This document shows positions 51,575 through 61,949 of a stretch of DNA of 64,000 nt, one piece after another (position 1 is the first letter of the stretch; every line of letters starts with the position of its first letter). The position numbers and the translations under genes were made by a program. The DNA lies in NCBI RefSeq assembly GCF_000308655.1, contig NZ_BAGC01000044.1, positions 186,001 to 250,000 on the forward strand, written 5' to 3'. This stretch comes from Nocardia niigatensis NBRC 100131. GTDB lineage: Bacteria; Actinomycetota; Actinomycetes; Mycobacteriales; Mycobacteriaceae. The notes beneath the pieces were generated by a model that saw only the letters and a program-made list of their open reading frames with translations, was not told where the DNA came from and searched no databases.

Positions 51575-51765
51575 TGAGCCTGCGCTTCCACGTCGAGGCC
51601 ATCGCGTTTCCGGGCACCGGGCCGCTTGTCCCACTGCCGCACGGGTTCCCGGAACTCTGGTACTCCTGGCGGCATCGGCTTCCGGCCCTCACCGCGGCGG
51701 GGTATCGCGCTGTCGCGCCGGATCTGCGCGGTCACGGCCGCACCGAAGCACCGCCGCACACCGGG
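51574..51765 (+). pseudogene. Alpha/beta hydrolase (epoxide hydrolase type), 5' fragment
   Basis: About 65 codons matching the N-terminus of a soluble epoxide hydrolase: VPLPHGFPELWYSWRHRLPA and AAGYRAVAPDLRGHGRTEAP, i.e. the oxyanion-hole HG and cap-entry blocks. Conservation stops at about 51,765; catalytic Asp and His regions are absent, so this is a truncated remnant. From 51,766 to 52,173 I see no gene; that stretch contains GGGTTTC..GAAACC inverted sequence near 52,063-52,085. Confidence 0.7.
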
Positions 51766-52173
51766 GAGTCGTCTGAACGATTCGCCGCCGGGCGCGGTGC
51801 CGCTCATTACCCATCAGTCCGAAATGCCCGTTGCCACAAACGATCCCCAGCACCGGCGATAGCAGCCTTCGCCGATGGGTAGCGAACCCGCGTTCCCAGA
51901 AACCGAACCGCGGAGACCGTCCAGTGATCTAACGTTGTAGCAGCAGAGGTTTGCTGGGATCGGGAACGGGGCATCCCGCACCCTTTCCGCAATGGTTACT
52001 AGCTGATTGCTGTACGGTTTGTCTGATTTATTCAATTGGACTCGGTGACGTTGGGAAAGCGTGGGTTTCAAACACCCGAAACCGGGTAACCGGACATTTT
52101 CCCGAGTACCGACATTCGGGGTGCGGCCAGAGCCGCGGCAGCACCCCGAGGTTCGAGGGAGGTTCCAGACGTT

Positions 52174-52455
52174 ATGACCGCTGCACTACCTTGCCCGCCA
52201 GAGTTTTCGGGCAACTTCCTGTCCCCTCTCAACGAGGACGTCCCGCCGCCGAGCTACACCGCCGACGTGCCGTGCAGCACCTACGGCCTCGAACACCACC
52301 TGCTGGTCTCGGTGCTCGCGGATGTCGCCGGCCACGACCCCTCCCTGGTCGAATTGATCGGCATCGACGGTGATCTCGGCATGACGGTGAAGGACGCCAG
52401 GACCCTCGCCAGGGCACTGTGGGCCGCGGCGGAAGCGGCGGACCGCGAGACCTAA
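52174..52455 (+). CDS. Small conserved-looking protein next to the MmyB-type regulator
   Basis: 93 residues. No signal peptide. Acidic and Pro-rich N-terminus (PPSYTADVPCSTYGLEHHLL), followed by an amphipathic alpha/beta region (VSVLADVAGHDPSLVELIGIDG, DLGMTVKDARTLARALWAAAE). Its end overlaps the stop of the XRE gene by 4 bp in a tail-to-tail way. Small proteins paired with XRE regulators are common in actinobacteria (for example DUF397 types), but this one is not DUF397 by eye. Function unknown. Confidence 0.55.
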   Translation: MTAALPCPPEFSGNFLSPLNEDVPPPSYTADVPCSTYGLEHHLLVSVLADVAGHDPSLVELIGIDGDLGMTVKDARTLARALWAAAEAADRET

Positions 52456-53384
52456 TCCGACGTCGCGGTGTTCCTCGGCCAGCCGAGGAACACCGCCCCG
52501 CCGGAAAGCCATTGCGCGCGTTCGCACCTCAGCAGGTTCGACAGCTGCGACCTCGACTGGTCCGCGGCTCGTGGCACGGCTTCGGCGGGCGGAGGCATCC
52601 ACATGCCGACGAAAATCTGCACCCGATCACGCATCCCTGGACCGGGCACCAGCCAGGTGTGCGCCTGGACGGTTTTCACGCTGCCCGTCCAAGCGTCGCG
52701 CAGACGCATCGGTGCGGGTTCACGGTTGTACGCGATCTCACCGTCGTTCCATACCTTGACGAACAGCTGATCATTGCCGAACGTCGCGAACAGCTGCTTG
52801 GCCCAGGCCGTATCGGCGTCGCGGGCCGCCGACGTCCGGGCGCACCGGATCATCAGCGTGCACTCCTGCTCCCAGTCCGGCAGGGCCTCCCGCGAGCGCG
52901 GATCGTGCAGCAGCCACCGCAACAGGTTGGCGTCGGCGTGCAGCCCCGGAAACGCCTGGGCGTAGCTGGAATTGCACGCCAGTACGTTGCCGTGATGGTC
53001 GATGAACGCGGCCAGGTTCGGTTCGTGCGCGGACAGCACACTCAGCAGCTGCGGCGTCAGCAGCGTGCGCGGATCGATAACCTCCGGCTCGGCGGACACC
53101 CCGGCCGGCGGACGCGCCACCAGTTCCAGCAGATAGCGTTGCTCACTGGCCGGGATCGGCTTCACCCGCTGCAGATAGCGCAGCAGGGCCTCCACGACAT
53201 CGCGGGTCGGATGGGCGCGTTCGCCCCCTTCCAGATGCGACACGTAGCTCGCGCTGACACCCGTGGCGAACGCGAGACGCTCCCGAGACAGGTGGCGGTC
53301 CTCACGCAGTCGACGCAATTCGACACCGAATGTGGGTAGTCGCAATGCCTTCGAGTCGTGATCGCGATTCGCCTTCACTGCCAT
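52452..53384 (-). CDS. XRE-family regulator with MmyB-type ligand domain
   Basis: 310 residues. Helix-turn-helix LREDRHLSRERLAFATGVSA and SYVSHLEGGERAHPTRDVVEALLRYL. The C-terminal MmyB-like PAS-type domain spans about 110-260: NLAAFIDHHGNVLACNSSYA, LLRWLLHDPRSREALPDWEQ, KVWNDGEIAYNREPAPMRLR. Such proteins are thought to bind lipid-like ligands. Different in length from the partial one at the window's left end. Divergent from the TIR gene, whose expression it may control (inference). Confidence 0.88.
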   Translation of the reverse strand: MAVKANRDHDSKALRLPTFGVELRRLREDRHLSRERLAFATGVSASYVSHLEGGERAHPTRDVVEALLRYLQRVKPIPASEQRYLLELVARPPAGVSAEPEVIDPRTLLTPQLLSVLSAHEPNLAAFIDHHGNVLACNSSYAQAFPGLHADANLLRWLLHDPRSREALPDWEQECTLMIRCARTSAARDADTAWAKQLFATFGNDQLFVKVWNDGEIAYNREPAPMRLRDAWTGSVKTVQAHTWLVPGPGMRDRVQIFVGMWMPPPAEAVPRAADQSRSQLSNLLRCERAQWLSGGAVFLGWPRNTATSD

Positions 53385-53958
53385 CGCAAAATCCTAGTAA
53401 AGTCCGTTCGATCAGTTGACAGATTTGGAGACTTTCCCGCGAAGTCCCCGCATCACCAGTCCTGGTTACCGATTCGCCGCCAGATCCACCGACGGTTGAC
53501 AGTCGGCCGGATACCGTATGCATCACCGCCACCGCGACTGCCGCAACACCAACAGCAATCATGCCGCAATCGAGCCGCCATCCATTGGTGCAACACGGTT
53601 TGCGATGGCTTCGAAGATCTCCGAGGCGAATCCCCTAACAGAGAGGGCTGGCACCACAACGGCTTTCCAGCCCAGGACCTCGGGGATCGGCCCCGCGACG
53701 ACGGCAGAACACCATCCCGACCGAATGCGAATCTGTCACGCGCGCAAATATTCTGGAAACCCAGAAAGGATGCGAAAGCGCCGGCGATGAACGCTACGTC
53801 GGCGATGTCGGGGATCGCGGTCCCGCTGTACAGCGGACCGATTTCCCGGCCCGAGCGAAGTCCGTCACTTCATCACCCCATCGGTGAGTCAAGCGCCTCA
53901 AGAAAACGAGTAGTCCGGTACTCGCGAATGCACAGCTATCCGGGCGCAGTCTTGTCGC
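53385..53958. other. 574-bp intergenic region between XRE and TIR genes
   Basis: No credible gene in either strand. It is AT-richer than the flanks, which suits promoters for both divergent genes. A weak promoter-like pair TTGACA (53496-53501) and TATGCA (53517-53522), spaced 15 bp, points rightward. Confidence 0.6.
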
Positions 53959-56900
53959 ATGTACCGCGTGTTCCTGAGTCACTCCAGGCGGGACAACGCG
54001 GCCGCACAGGCCCTCTTCCGATGGCTGAACGGCGTGGATCCCAGCCTGAAAGGCCAGATCTTCCTGGACGTCAATCCCGAGACCGGGATCGCGCCGGGGG
54101 TGCGCTGGAAGTCCGAACTGTCGCGCGCGGTGGATCACTGCGAGGCGGTCGTCTGCCTGATCTCCAGGAACTGGGAGCACTCGCACGAGTGCCTCACCGA
54201 AGCCCGGCTCGCGGAATCGCTCAACAAACGCGTCTTCTGCGCCCGGGTCGACCCCGCCGCGCAGGGCCGGCAAGTGCGCGAGTGGCAGATCTGCGACCTG
54301 TTCCCCAACGGTGACAATGGTGTCACCACGGTCAATGACGACAATGGGGAACCGGTCGACCTCGCCACCGAGGGGCTGGCGCGACTACTGCGTGGGTTGC
54401 ACGATGCCGGAATCGGCGCCGAACACTTCCCGTTGCCGCCGCCGGACGAGAGCACACGAGCGCCGTATCGCGGCTGGCAGCCGATGGACGATGCCGACGC
54501 TGCGGTGTTCTTCGGCCGCGACTGCCAGATCCTGCGCGGCATGGACACGCTGCGCGGGATGCGCACCGCAGGCGTGGAAGGGCTGTTCGTGATCCTCGGC
54601 CCCTCCGGTGTCGGCAAGTCGTCGTTCCTGCGCGCCGGGCTGCTGCCCCGGCTCCGCCGCGATCCCGGGAACTTCCTGGTGAGCGAGATCGTGCGTCCCG
54701 ACCGCGATGCCTTGGCCGGTGATCGGGGTTTGGCCCAAGCGATTTGGCAGTTGCGAGCACAAGCCGGTCCGGGTGGTCCAGCGCTCGGCGAGGTCAAAAC
54801 CGCCTGCCGCGAAGCCGACATCGCCCGGCTCACCTCGTGGATCCACGAGGCCCAACGGGAAGCGACCGATGACGGCATGGCGCCGACAGTGGTGTTGCCC
54901 ATCGACCAGGGCGAGGAACTGTTCTCCGCGGAGGCCGGCACAGAAGCCACCACCTTCCTCTCGTTGCTGGGCGGACTGCTGCAGACCGACGCGATCGGCG
55001 AACTACCCCTGATCGCGGCGATGACGATTCGGGCCGATCGCTACGAATCGCTCCAGAACGCCCCCGAATTGCTGGCGGTACACACCCGGGAGTTCGGCGA
55101 CCTCAAACCGATGCCGGTCACCGAGTACAAGGACGTGATCACCGGACCGGCCGCCCGCGCCACCGCGGCCGGACGACGGCTGAACCTGGACGCCGCACTG
55201 GTGGCCCGGCTACTCACCGACACGACCGGGGGTGCGGACAGCCTGCCGCTACTCGCTCTGGTGCTGTCACGGCTGTACCTCGACTACGGCAGCACCGGGC
55301 GACTCACCCTGGCCAACTACGAGGCCATGGGTGGAATGGAGCACATCGTCGAAGCCGAGATCAACACGCTGCTGGCCAGCGAACCCGCCCGGCGCGCCCA
55401 GCAGCCGGACATATTGCGCAGCGCGTTCATCCCCTGGCTGGCCACCATCGATCACGAAACCGACTCCCCCTCGAGACGAATCGCGCACTGGGACGAACTT
55501 CCACCGGAGAGCCGGACACTGATCGACGCGATGGTCGCCCGGCGACTGCTCGTGAAGGACGAGCGCGAGGGCGAGACCGTCGTCGAAGTGGCCTTGGAAA
55601 GCCTACTGCGGCAATGGGAATCGCTGGCCCAGTAGCTGGCCGAACACGCACAGGATCTCGAGGCCGCCGACAGCCTGGACCGCGCGGCCGCCGACTGGGA
55701 GCTCAACCAGCGCGGTCCGGAATGGCTGTTCGAAGGCGTGCGCCTGGCCGCGGCCGAGCAACTCGCCGACTCCCCCATGTTCCGCGAACGGGTCTGTCGC
55801 GCAAACGAATTCCTGCGGGCATCGCGGCACCACGAGGACGCCCAGGCCGAGGCCGAGCGACAACGGCAGGAGAACGAGTTACGCAATGCGCAGGAGCGCC
55901 GAGAAGAGGCCGAGGCGCACGCGGCGGCCCTGCGTTCGCGCGCCCGGGTCCTGCGCGCACTGCTCGCCGTGACGTTGACGGTGGCGCTGGTGGCCGTCAC
56001 CGCATTCGTGGTGGCAGCCGTGTCCACTACGAATGCCAACGCCAAGCGCCACGAGGCCGAAGCCCTCAACCGTGACGCGCTGGCCGGGCGGCTGACCTCA
56101 CAGGTACAGGCGATGCTGGCCGGCGGACGGCCTGGCACCGAACTCGAAGTGGTGACCAAAGCACTCGCGGCACACCGGCTTTCAGAGAAGGAAGGCATCG
56201 GCGCCCTGCTGAGCGTCTTGCAGAAGAAGCCGCGGACTCGTGGACAGCTCGACCGGGCGACCGTATGGCAACGCGATCGATGTCGGCGACACACGCGTGA
56301 ACAGCATGGCTCTGAGCCCTGACGGACAAACGCTCGCGACGGCCACCGAGGACAAGACCGTCCAGCTCTGGGATTGGCGACACGGGAAGCCGACCGGGAC
56401 GCCGCTGAGTGGCCATGAGTTCGGGGTGGAGACGGTGGCTTTCAGCGACGACGGTCGCACGCTCTATTCCCGCAGCGTCGACTCGGTGCGAATCTGGGAA
56501 ACAGCCACACGGCGCTTACTCGGCACGGTGAAGACGAGGGCGTCCACCACCGCGATGGCGATCAGCCCCGATGGGCGCCGGATCGCGATCGCCGACTACA
56601 ACTACATCGAGGAGTTCAACGCCAAGAGCGCCGAACCCACGGGCGCGATGATCATAAGCCGCGGCCTGCAAGCGAACGCCCTCGCTTACAGCGGCGACGG
56701 TCGCTACCTGGTCTCCGTCGGCGGCGACAACACACTGCGACTCTGGGATGTCGACTCGAAGACACAGATCGGCGAAGCGGTCAACATCGCGGCGACAGGT
56801 AGCGGCGACGAGATCCAATTCAGCCAGGACCAGCGACACATCTTCATAACAACGTATCCCGCCGTCGATCCGGACGGTGGTTCACGCGTGCACGGCGGAG

Positions 56901-57052
56901 GGGTCTGGACTGTACCCGCTCCCGCCGCCTGGGCGGACGAGCTGTGCACCAAGCTGGTCACGAACCCGAGCCAGGAGGAATGGAAGAAGTGGGTCTCCTC
57001 CGACCAGAGCATGGCCGCCGGATTGTGCCCGGGCAAACGTGAACCGCCCTGA
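53959..57052 (+). pseudogene. TIR-nSTAND-WD40 protein, broken by an amber codon and a frameshift
   Basis: Reads as one long gene. TIR domain 1-150 (FLSHSRRDNAAAQ, catalytic Glu within SHECLTEARLAES). nSTAND NTPase about 190-560: Walker A LGPSGVGKSSF (near residue 215), Walker B TVVLPIDQGEELF. At 55,633 a TAG interrupts the frame after REWESLAQ-like QWESLAQ, yet the same frame continues LAEHAQDLEAADSLDRAA to a membrane helix (LRALLAVTLTVALVAVTAFV). At about 56,215-56,240 the frame shifts to a WD40 part (DGQTLATATEDKTVQLWDW, SGDGRYLVSVGGDNTLRLWD) ending WADELCTKL...EEWKKWVS...CPG, the usual STAND C-end. Only 4-5 blades remain. Abortive-infection role inferred. Confidence 0.88.
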
Positions 57053-57083
57053 CCTCGCACCCGCCGGTTCTCCACTCAAAAAG

Positions 57084-57121
57084 GCGAAGGGCCCGGAACC
57101 TGTTGGTTCCGGGCCCTTCGC
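57084..57121. terminator. Strong hairpin terminator before the second tRNA
   Basis: Perfect 17-bp stem GCGAAGGGCCCGGAACC, loop TGTT, complement to 57121. It is 32 bp after the WD40 end and 5 bp from the minus-strand tRNA 3' end. Confidence 0.85.
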
Positions 57122-57125
57122 TTAG

Positions 57126-57199
57126 TAGCGGGGACAGGATTTGAACCTGCGACCTCTGGGTTATGAGCCCAGCGAGCTACCGAGCTGCTCCACCCCGCG
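57126..57199 (-). tRNA. tRNA-fMet (initiator), anticodon CAU, copy 2
   Basis: 74 nt with the same initiator hallmarks as the copy at 48216: GGG/CCC anticodon stem, C1 unpaired with U72, CCA not encoded. Upstream TAATGT-type -10 at 57212-57217 (minus strand) preceded by TTGGAG 18 nt away. Confidence 0.95.
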
Positions 57200-57402
57200 T
57201 CGGTGAACACTACATTACACACGCGCTGACAGATGCTCCAAATCGCCTGATCAAGCACACTTTCGAGGACCAAGAAGTCCGGTCCAGCGAGGACGCCGGG
57301 GCGAATCAGGCCAGACGGTCGCCCGCTAAGCGGAGCAATGAAGGTGAAAATCTTCCATTTGAGAAGCTCGCGCGCACGTCGGCCACTCCAAGGGCCCTGA
57401 AA

Positions 57403-57441
57403 CGTGACTGGTGTCACAAATTCCTGGTGAGTTGAATCACA
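57403..57441 (+). promoter_or_regulatory. Two tandem CRP/GlxR-like sites before rpf
   Basis: Site 1 (57403-57418) is CGTGA-N6-TCACA and site 2 (57426-57441) is GGTGA-N6-TCACA, each 9 of 10 to the TGTGA-N6-TCACA consensus, centres 23 bp apart. They lie about 290-330 bp before the rpf start. In M. tuberculosis rpfA is a known CRP (Rv3676) target, which supports function here. Downstream, a probable promoter lies near 57,465-57,495. Confidence 0.7.
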
Positions 57442-57604
57442 TCACGGCGAGATAACAGACCGCTCGGGTTTAGCGTTTGCAGCATAGCTAACCTGCATCA
57501 ACGCCATTTTTCGAGTCATTCGCTTCATGCAATTCTTGAGTTATCAAGACGTGATCTGCCGAGATTTCCTCGTTATCGTCAGTTGCGGCCCGGATCAAAC
57601 CTGA

Positions 57605-58270
<666 letters not shown>

Positions 58271-58302
58271 CCCGAAACTCCTTCCCATACCGGAAGAAAT
58301 CA

Positions 58303-58338
58303 GAAAGGTGCTGCGTCAATGGCGACGCAGCACCTTTC
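58303..58338 (+). terminator. Terminator of the rpf gene
   Basis: Perfect 15-bp stem GAAAGGTGCTGCGTC with complement, loop AATGGC, 32 bp after the stop. The 58,339-58,660 stretch that follows has no credible gene. Confidence 0.85.
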
Positions 58339-58666
58339 GCCATTCAAGGGTCGCAATTCTCATTGCGCGACAGATAATTTCGCACGATTATCGAACCCCA
58401 TTCCTGAAAGGTTCGCGGTGACCGCTCCGTGATGGCGGCGACATCGGGTGCACCACCGAGGCGAAGGACTCGAGCGCCGTGCCGCGCGGCGCCATGATGA
58501 CGGCGGCCGGCTCCGGCGCCACGCCGAACCGCCGCCGATCCGCCCGCGGTTGCTCGGCCGAGATCCCCTCGAATCGCAATGGGCGGCTGACGATTTCGGT
58601 CAGGGTCTCGGTCTGCTCGCCGGGCGAGAGCGTCTGCGGACCGGTCACCGTACAGAACTGCCCGGC

Positions 58667-58863
58667 ATGGTCGGCCGGCGCGGCGAGCTCGACGCGGTCA
58701 CCGAATCCCTGTCCCAGCACGAGGAATTGGCCTTCGTCGCGGTCACCACCGGCCGCATCGGTCTGATCGCCGAGGCGCTCTGCCCGGATCCGGCAGCGCT
58801 GCAACGCTATCCGACCCGGAGCCTGGGCTCCTTCGATGTCATTCACGCGCTGGAACCACTCCG
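58667..58863 (+). pseudogene. Lrp/AsnC-family regulator, 3' fragment
   Basis: About 65 codons resembling the ligand-binding RAM domain of Lrp/AsnC regulators: GELDAVTESLSQHEELAFVA, VTTGRIGLIAEALCPDPAAL and TRSLGSFDVIHALEPL. The upstream helix-turn-helix part is absent or frame-broken. The frame stays open to 58942 but loses family likeness after 58,863. Probably a decayed gene. Confidence 0.5.
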
Positions 58864-58913
58864 GTGGCGGCGGCGGTCGAGGCGACCACGGCCCGGGCCC
58901 GCCGCCCCTGACA

Positions 58914-58956
58914 CGCGAAAGGCGCTGTCACCCAGTGGGTGACAGCGCCTTTCGCG
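58914..58956 (-). terminator. Terminator of the UPF0182 gene
   Basis: 21-bp perfect stem CGCGAAAGGCGCTGTCACCC(A) with complement around a single G, 9 bp beyond the minus-strand stop at 58965. Confidence 0.85.
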
Positions 58957-58964
58957 CTAACGGG

Positions 58965-61949
58965 TCAGTTACCTGTCTTCTGGTAGTTGTTCACAGCGGT
59001 CTGCAGTTGCTCGAGCGCCTTGCCCAGCTGCCCCAGGTCGCCGGACTTCTGCGCGTCCTGCACCGCTTTCAAGGCGTCGTCCAGCTGTTTGACCGCCGCG
59101 TCCTTGCCGCCCGATCCGGTGGCCGGAGGCGTCGCCGGGGTGGTCGGCGGGGTCGCGCCCTGGGTCGGCGGGGTCGCCGCCTGCCCGGGTTGATCGGTTG
59201 CGGCGCTGCCGGTTCCGGGCAGCACCTGGTCGAGGGCTTCCTTGACCGTCGATCCGTAGCCGACCTTGTCGCGGTAGCTGGCCAGCACCTTCACCAGCTG
59301 CGGGAACGACGGGGCGTTGGGTCCGCCGGTATTGCGTTCCAGGTACCAGGGCTCGACATACAGGATGCCGCCGTCACCGACCGGCAGGGTCAGCAGATTG
59401 CCGTATTTGATCTTGTTGACATTGCCGCCGGTCAACAGGTTCCGGTCTCGGGACACTTGATCGGCCGTCGTCATGGACGTCTGCGTCTGCCCCGGGCCCG
59501 GCGTCTGTGAATCCGCAGGCAGCTTCAAAACGGTGATCTTGCCGTAGTTGTCGGGATCCGAGTGCGCCTGGATGTAAGCGGACAGGAAGTTCCGCTTGTA
59601 ACCCACCATCACACTGGTCAGATTGAACTGCGACTTACCGGTCTTCGTATCACCGAGCAGCACGTAATACGGCGGTTGGTGCGCCCCGCTCGCCGCGCCC
59701 TCCTGGGTCGGATCGTTGGGTACCGACCAGAAGGCGTTGTTGGTGAAGAACTCTCGCGGATCGTCCACGTGGTACTTCGCCAGCATCTCGCGCTGCACCT
59801 TGAACAGGTCCTCCGGGTAGCGGAAGTGCGCGCGCAGCTCGTCGGAGATGGCGCTCTCCGGCTTCACCGTGTTCGGGAACACGCCCATCCACGCCTTGAG
59901 CACCGGATCGGTCTTGTCCACCTGGTACAGGCTGACGGTGCCGTCGTAGGCATCGACGGTGGCCTTCACCGAGTTCCGGATGTAGGAGACCTCCTTGCGG
60001 GGTAGTAGACGCCCCGTGGTCTGGTCGATGGAGTCCTCGACGACGCCGTCCAGCGAGGTCTTCTGTGCGTACGGATAATTGTCGAGGGTGGTGTAGGCGT
60101 CCACGATCCAGACGATGCGGCCCTTCACCACGGCCGGGTACACATCGCCGTCGGCGGTCAGCCACGGCGCCACCTGGGTGACGCGGTCGCGCGGATTGCG
60201 GTTGAAGATGATCTTCGAATCCGGTCCGATGGCGCCCGAGAACAGGATGTTGCGCTCGGCGTACTTGGCCGCGAAGGCCAGCCGGTTGAACCAGTTGCCG
60301 ATCGGCACGCCGCCCGCACCGTTGTAGGTGAACTGGGCGTCGGGCTTGTCGTATTCGCGCGCCGGTCCGCCATTGGCGCCGACGATGGCGTAGTCGGAAT
60401 CGCTCTTGGAGATCAGCTCGCCATAGTAGATGCGCGGCTCATCGACCGGTACGGCCTGCTCTTCCTTGGGCGTGAACAGGTCACTGACCGTCTTCTTGTC
60501 GCCGACATTGAACACCGGGTAGCCGTACCCGCCACCGGAATCACTGCCCGCGGACTGCCCCGCCTGCTGGGATTCCTTGGGCGGAGCCGCGTTCACCTTG
60601 TTGGCGGGCGAGGCCACGAAGCCGTTGCCGTGCGTGTACACGGTGTGCTTGTTGATCCAGTCGGTCTGGTTGCCGGACAGGTTCTGCGGCTGCAGCTCAC
60701 GCGCGGCCACGATGTAATCGCCCATCTCACCGTTGATGGTGTAGCGGTCGATGTCCAGCGGATCCGGGAAGCCGTAGAAGTTCTGCAGCTGCAGATTGCG
60801 CTGAATGAACGTCTGGGTCAGCAGGTTCGGGTCCAGCAGCCGGATGTTCTTGATGGTCTGCTGGTCGGCGGGCACGGTGACCGGGTCCTTGGTCGCCTCG
60901 CCCTTGTAGTCGACGTACTGGACCTTGTCCTGGGTGAGCCCGTAAGCCTCGCGGGTGGCCTCGATATTGCGCTCGATGTAGGCCTGTTCCTTGGTGGCCG
61001 CGTTCGGGCGCACCGAGAACTGCTCCACCAGCAGCGGCCACACCGCGCCCACCAGCACCGAGGACAGCACCAGCAGCGCCGCCGCCATGGCCGGAATCCG
61101 CAAGTCGCGCAGCACGACTCCGGCGAAGAAGGCGATGGCGCAGATGACCGCGATGGACAGCAGGATCAGCTTGGCCGGCAGCACCGCATTGATATCGGTG
61201 TAGGAACCACCGGTGAAGGTCGGTTCCTTCCGGGTGCTCGACAGCAGCGCGTAGCGGTCCAGCCAGTACGCGACGGCCTTGAGCAGCACGAAGATTCCGG
61301 CCAGGATGGCCAGCTGCACACGCGCCGAGGTGCTCAGCGTGCCCTCGCGGCCCGACAGCCGCAGCCCGCCGAAGACGTAGTGCGCCACCAGGTTCGCGAA
61401 GAAAGCGATCACCACGGAGACGAACAGCCAGTTCAGCACCATCCGATAGAACGGCAGGTCGAAGGCGTAGAAGCCGACGTCCAGGTGGAACTGGGGATCC
61501 TTGACCCCGAACGAGCCGCCGTGCAGGAACAGCTGCACCGTCACCCAGCTCGACTGCGCCACCAGACCCGACAGCACGCCGATGAGCACCGGGATGCCGA
61601 TGCCGAACAGGCGCAGCCGGCTCATCACCGTGGTGCGGTAGCGGGCGATGGGATCGCCGGGTCCGCTCACCGGCACGAACACCGGACGCGAGCGGTACGC
61701 CAGCAGCAGCGCCAGCCAGATGATGGCCGCCACGACCACCGCGACGACCAGGAACAACAGGATCCGGGTGAGCAGCACGGTGTGGTAGACGTTGCGGAAA
61801 CCCACCTCACCGAACCACAACCAGTTGGTGTAGGCGTCGGTGAGCCGGGGCCCGACCAGTAACAGGGCGGCCAGCACCAGTGCCGTGACGAGCAGAATGC
61901 GGCTGCGTCGCGACAGCGAAGGTAAGCCGGTCGGGGGGCGCATGCCCAC
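58965..61949 (-). CDS. UPF0182 large membrane protein (Rv3193c-like)
   Basis: About 994 residues. N-terminal third: seven hydrophobic helices (RSRILLVTALVLAALLLVG with GPRLTDAYTNWLWFGEVGFR after it, LLFLVVAVVVAAIIWLALLL and more). Then a long extracytoplasmic domain (ENIEATREAYGLTQDKVQYV, YPEDLFKVQREMLAKYHVDD) and a Pro/Thr/Ala-rich tail (TPPTTPATPPATGSGGKDAA) ending in a coiled coil. Matches M. tuberculosis Rv3193c and UPF0182 in order. GTG 61949 has GGGAGAG 7 nt before it; an ATG 61943 is also in frame. Function not established. Confidence 0.92.
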   Translation of the reverse strand: MGMRPPTGLPSLSRRSRILLVTALVLAALLLVGPRLTDAYTNWLWFGEVGFRNVYHTVLLTRILLFLVVAVVVAAIIWLALLLAYRSRPVFVPVSGPGDPIARYRTTVMSRLRLFGIGIPVLIGVLSGLVAQSSWVTVQLFLHGGSFGVKDPQFHLDVGFYAFDLPFYRMVLNWLFVSVVIAFFANLVAHYVFGGLRLSGREGTLSTSARVQLAILAGIFVLLKAVAYWLDRYALLSSTRKEPTFTGGSYTDINAVLPAKLILLSIAVICAIAFFAGVVLRDLRIPAMAAALLVLSSVLVGAVWPLLVEQFSVRPNAATKEQAYIERNIEATREAYGLTQDKVQYVDYKGEATKDPVTVPADQQTIKNIRLLDPNLLTQTFIQRNLQLQNFYGFPDPLDIDRYTINGEMGDYIVAARELQPQNLSGNQTDWINKHTVYTHGNGFVASPANKVNAAPPKESQQAGQSAGSDSGGGYGYPVFNVGDKKTVSDLFTPKEEQAVPVDEPRIYYGELISKSDSDYAIVGANGGPAREYDKPDAQFTYNGAGGVPIGNWFNRLAFAAKYAERNILFSGAIGPDSKIIFNRNPRDRVTQVAPWLTADGDVYPAVVKGRIVWIVDAYTTLDNYPYAQKTSLDGVVEDSIDQTTGRLLPRKEVSYIRNSVKATVDAYDGTVSLYQVDKTDPVLKAWMGVFPNTVKPESAISDELRAHFRYPEDLFKVQREMLAKYHVDDPREFFTNNAFWSVPNDPTQEGAASGAHQPPYYVLLGDTKTGKSQFNLTSVMVGYKRNFLSAYIQAHSDPDNYGKITVLKLPADSQTPGPGQTQTSMTTADQVSRDRNLLTGGNVNKIKYGNLLTLPVGDGGILYVEPWYLERNTGGPNAPSFPQLVKVLASYRDKVGYGSTVKEALDQVLPGTGSAATDQPGQAATPPTQGATPPTTPATPPATGSGGKDAAVKQLDDALKAVQDAQKSGDLGQLGKALEQLQTAVNNYQKTGN

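Noticed and set aside
53302-53562. An 86-codon minus frame before the XRE gene
   Set aside because: It overlaps the XRE start, has no ribosome site and no conserved character.
48216-57199. A complete integrative element or prophage
   Set aside because: No integrase, transposase, replication or structural genes were seen between the tRNAs.
57163-57435. A 90-codon frame starting inside the second tRNA
   Set aside because: It overlaps the tRNA and promoter sequences and has no similarity or ribosome site.
58388-58846. A 152-codon minus-strand frame downstream of rpf
   Set aside because: The plus strand over the same bases shows AsnC-like residues, and the minus product has no recognisable feature.
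60630-61862. A 400-codon plus-strand frame inside UPF0182
   Set aside because: No motifs, His/Gln/Arg-rich shadow composition, while UPF0182 on the other strand matches its family along its length.
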